From: Polaromonas sp.
GTDB taxonomy: Bacteria > Pseudomonadota > Gammaproteobacteria > Burkholderiales > Burkholderiaceae_C
Length of the DNA stretch: 64,000 nucleotides
NCBI GenBank assembly: GCA_030654695.1
Contig: JAURWY010000025.1
Location: forward strand, 1-64,000
Direction of reading: 5' to 3'
Part shown: positions 63,024-64,000 of the stretch, in pieces
How positions within the stretch are numbered: position 1 is the stretch's first letter
Layout: each line of letters opens with the position of its first letter
Translations under genes and position numbers: made by a program
Notes under the pieces: model-generated
Databases searched by the model: none
Told to the model about the DNA's origin: nothing
What the model saw: the letters and a program-made list of their open reading frames with translations, nothing else

Positions 63024-63908
63024 ATGAAACTCTCGACCCTCATGACCGCCGCCTTGTTGGCCGTAGGTCTGGCCACCACCGCTGGCGCTCAAACCTTGAA
63101 AAAAGTGGCGGACAGCAACAAGATCACGGTGTCTTACCGTGAGTCCTCGGTCCCTTTCAGCTACTTGGTTGGCGCAACCAAGGCCGTGGGTTTTTCAGTG
63201 GAGTTGTCAGAAGCTATTGTTGAAGACGTGCGCAAAAAACTGAACAAGCCAAACCTAGAAGTTGCGCGAATTGCGGTCACCTCGCAAAACCGTATTCCCT
63301 TGTTGGTCAACGGAACCTATGACTTGGAGTGCGGCTCGACCACGAACAATTCCGCGCGCGGCAAGGACGTCGCTTTTTCGATCAACATGTTTTACACCGG
63401 CACACGGCTGCTGACCAAGAAGTCGTCGAACATCAAAAACTATGCTGACTTGGCCAAGAAAACCGTTGCCAGCACCACCGGCACGACCAACGCGCAAGTG
63501 ATCCGCAAGTACAACGCTGACCAAAATCTAGACTTGCAGTTGATTCTCGGCAAAGACCATGACGACTCCCTGTTGCTGGTCGAGGGCGACCGCGCTGTGG
63601 CTTTTGCGATGGATGACATCTTGTTGTTCGGGCTGATCGCCAATTCCCGAAACGCCGCCTCACTTGAAGTCGTCGGCGACTCCTTGCAGGTCGAGCCTTA
63701 CGCCTGCATGTTGCGCAAGGACGACCCAGAATTCAAAGCGCTGGTCGATGGCACCATCAGCCGGATGATGAAGTCGGGTGAATTCACCAAGCTCTATTCA
63801 AAGTGGTTTGAAACAGCGGTGCCACCACGCGGCACCAACTTGAACCTGCCGATGAGCCCGCAACTCAAAGACAACCTCAAGGCGCTGAGCGACAAGCCGG
63901 CCACCTAA
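63024..63908 (+). CDS. gltI: Glutamate/aspartate ABC transporter substrate-binding protein
   Basis: A 294-residue secreted protein with a signal peptide ending TTAGAQ at about residue 22. The type II periplasmic fold includes ITVSYRESSVPFSYLVG, NRIPLLVNGTYDLECGSTTN (the carboxylate and amino-group binding segment of GltI) and DDILLFGLIA. It should bind L-glutamate and L-aspartate and serve GltJKL, presumably encoded beyond the window edge. It is the first gene of that operon. Confidence 0.9.
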   Translation: MKLSTLMTAALLAVGLATTAGAQTLKKVADSNKITVSYRESSVPFSYLVGATKAVGFSVELSEAIVEDVRKKLNKPNLEVARIAVTSQNRIPLLVNGTYDLECGSTTNNSARGKDVAFSINMFYTGTRLLTKKSSNIKNYADLAKKTVASTTGTTNAQVIRKYNADQNLDLQLILGKDHDDSLLLVEGDRAVAFAMDDILLFGLIANSRNAASLEVVGDSLQVEPYACMLRKDDPEFKALVDGTISRMMKSGEFTKLYSKWFETAVPPRGTNLNLPMSPQLKDNLKALSDKPAT

Positions 63909-63938
63909 AGCCGCAGAGCCAAGCAGTCAAAGACTGAC

Positions 63939-63990
63939 CGACGGGGGCGCTTCAGCGCACCCCGTCGCGCTCGTCGTCTTTCTTTTGTTT
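63939..63990 (+). terminator. Hairpin and T-rich stretch after gltI
   Basis: A 12-bp stem with one bulged A (63939-63950 with 63955-63967) closes on a TTCA loop. A T-rich stretch (63977-63990) follows. It starts 30 bases after the gltI stop, where partial termination commonly separates the binding-protein gene from the permease genes. It is the most terminator-like hairpin of the window. Confidence 0.75.
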
Positions 63991-64000
63991 GATGAGTTTG

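Overview
The window looks like chromosomal DNA of a betaproteobacterium, most likely a Comamonadaceae-type member of the Burkholderiales. It has moderately high GC, packed catabolic operons with abundant branched-chain-type ABC importers, a Bug-type (TctC) receptor, and a core block (pgk, pykA, fba, purC, purE, purK, tsaC) whose gene order is familiar from that order. The genus cannot be fixed by eye. No tRNA, rRNA, CRISPR array, insertion sequence or phage gene was seen.

Layout. (1) 1-4360: tail of a Liv-type ABC importer operon (binding protein cut by the window edge, two permeases, two ATPases). (2) 4374-6239, minus: a ketopantoate-reductase-like enzyme and an ACMSD-type amidohydrolase. 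(3) 6315-18576: a 12-kb operon with a good promoter that carries feruloyl-CoA synthase, enoyl-CoA hydratase, thiolase, SDR, hotdog thioesterase, a second Liv-type importer with a fused permease-ATPase, a large acyl-CoA dehydrogenase and a MarR regulator. It reads as CoA-dependent beta-oxidative shortening of phenylpropanoids to benzoates. (4) 18578-21713: a Rieske ring-hydroxylating oxygenase (ferredoxin, beta, alpha) divergent from a LysR regulator. (5) pyrF.

(6) 22696-34074: a segment of lower and uneven GC with hyuA/hyuB-like ATP-dependent amidohydrolase subunits, an IclR regulator, an FAH-family enzyme, a DapA-family lyase and a third Liv-type importer whose binding-protein gene differs in composition from its neighbours. 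(7) 34155-45111, minus: twelve tightly packed genes divergent from a GntR/FCD regulator. They encode a small protein plus amidase, a CoA transferase, a crotonase, an Ssu/Tau-type ABC importer, a CE4/allantoinase-like enzyme, an SDR, a flavin monooxygenase, a Bug receptor and a maleate-isomerase-like protein. Three of these enzymes lack the family's catalytic residues. I could not match the set to any pathway I know, so it is the best candidate here for an undescribed catabolic system.

(8) 45872-63908: mostly housekeeping. tsaB-rimI is followed by a UDG-fold protein with a HolD-like N terminus. Then come dacB, a luciferase-like oxidoreductase, tsaC, purK, purE, a CnoX-like thioredoxin, purC, fba, pykA, a fatty-acid desaturase with an FNR-like box, pgk, azlCD, fmt and a gltI-like binding protein.

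Non-coding highlights. A strong hairpin directly follows the binding-protein gene in all three Liv-type systems, and again after gltI. A 27-bp sequence occurs twice, inverted, between fba and pykA, each time as the loop of a hairpin with a different stem. Similar AATAT-N3-ATATT operator-like sites lie upstream of the LysR gene and of hyuA.
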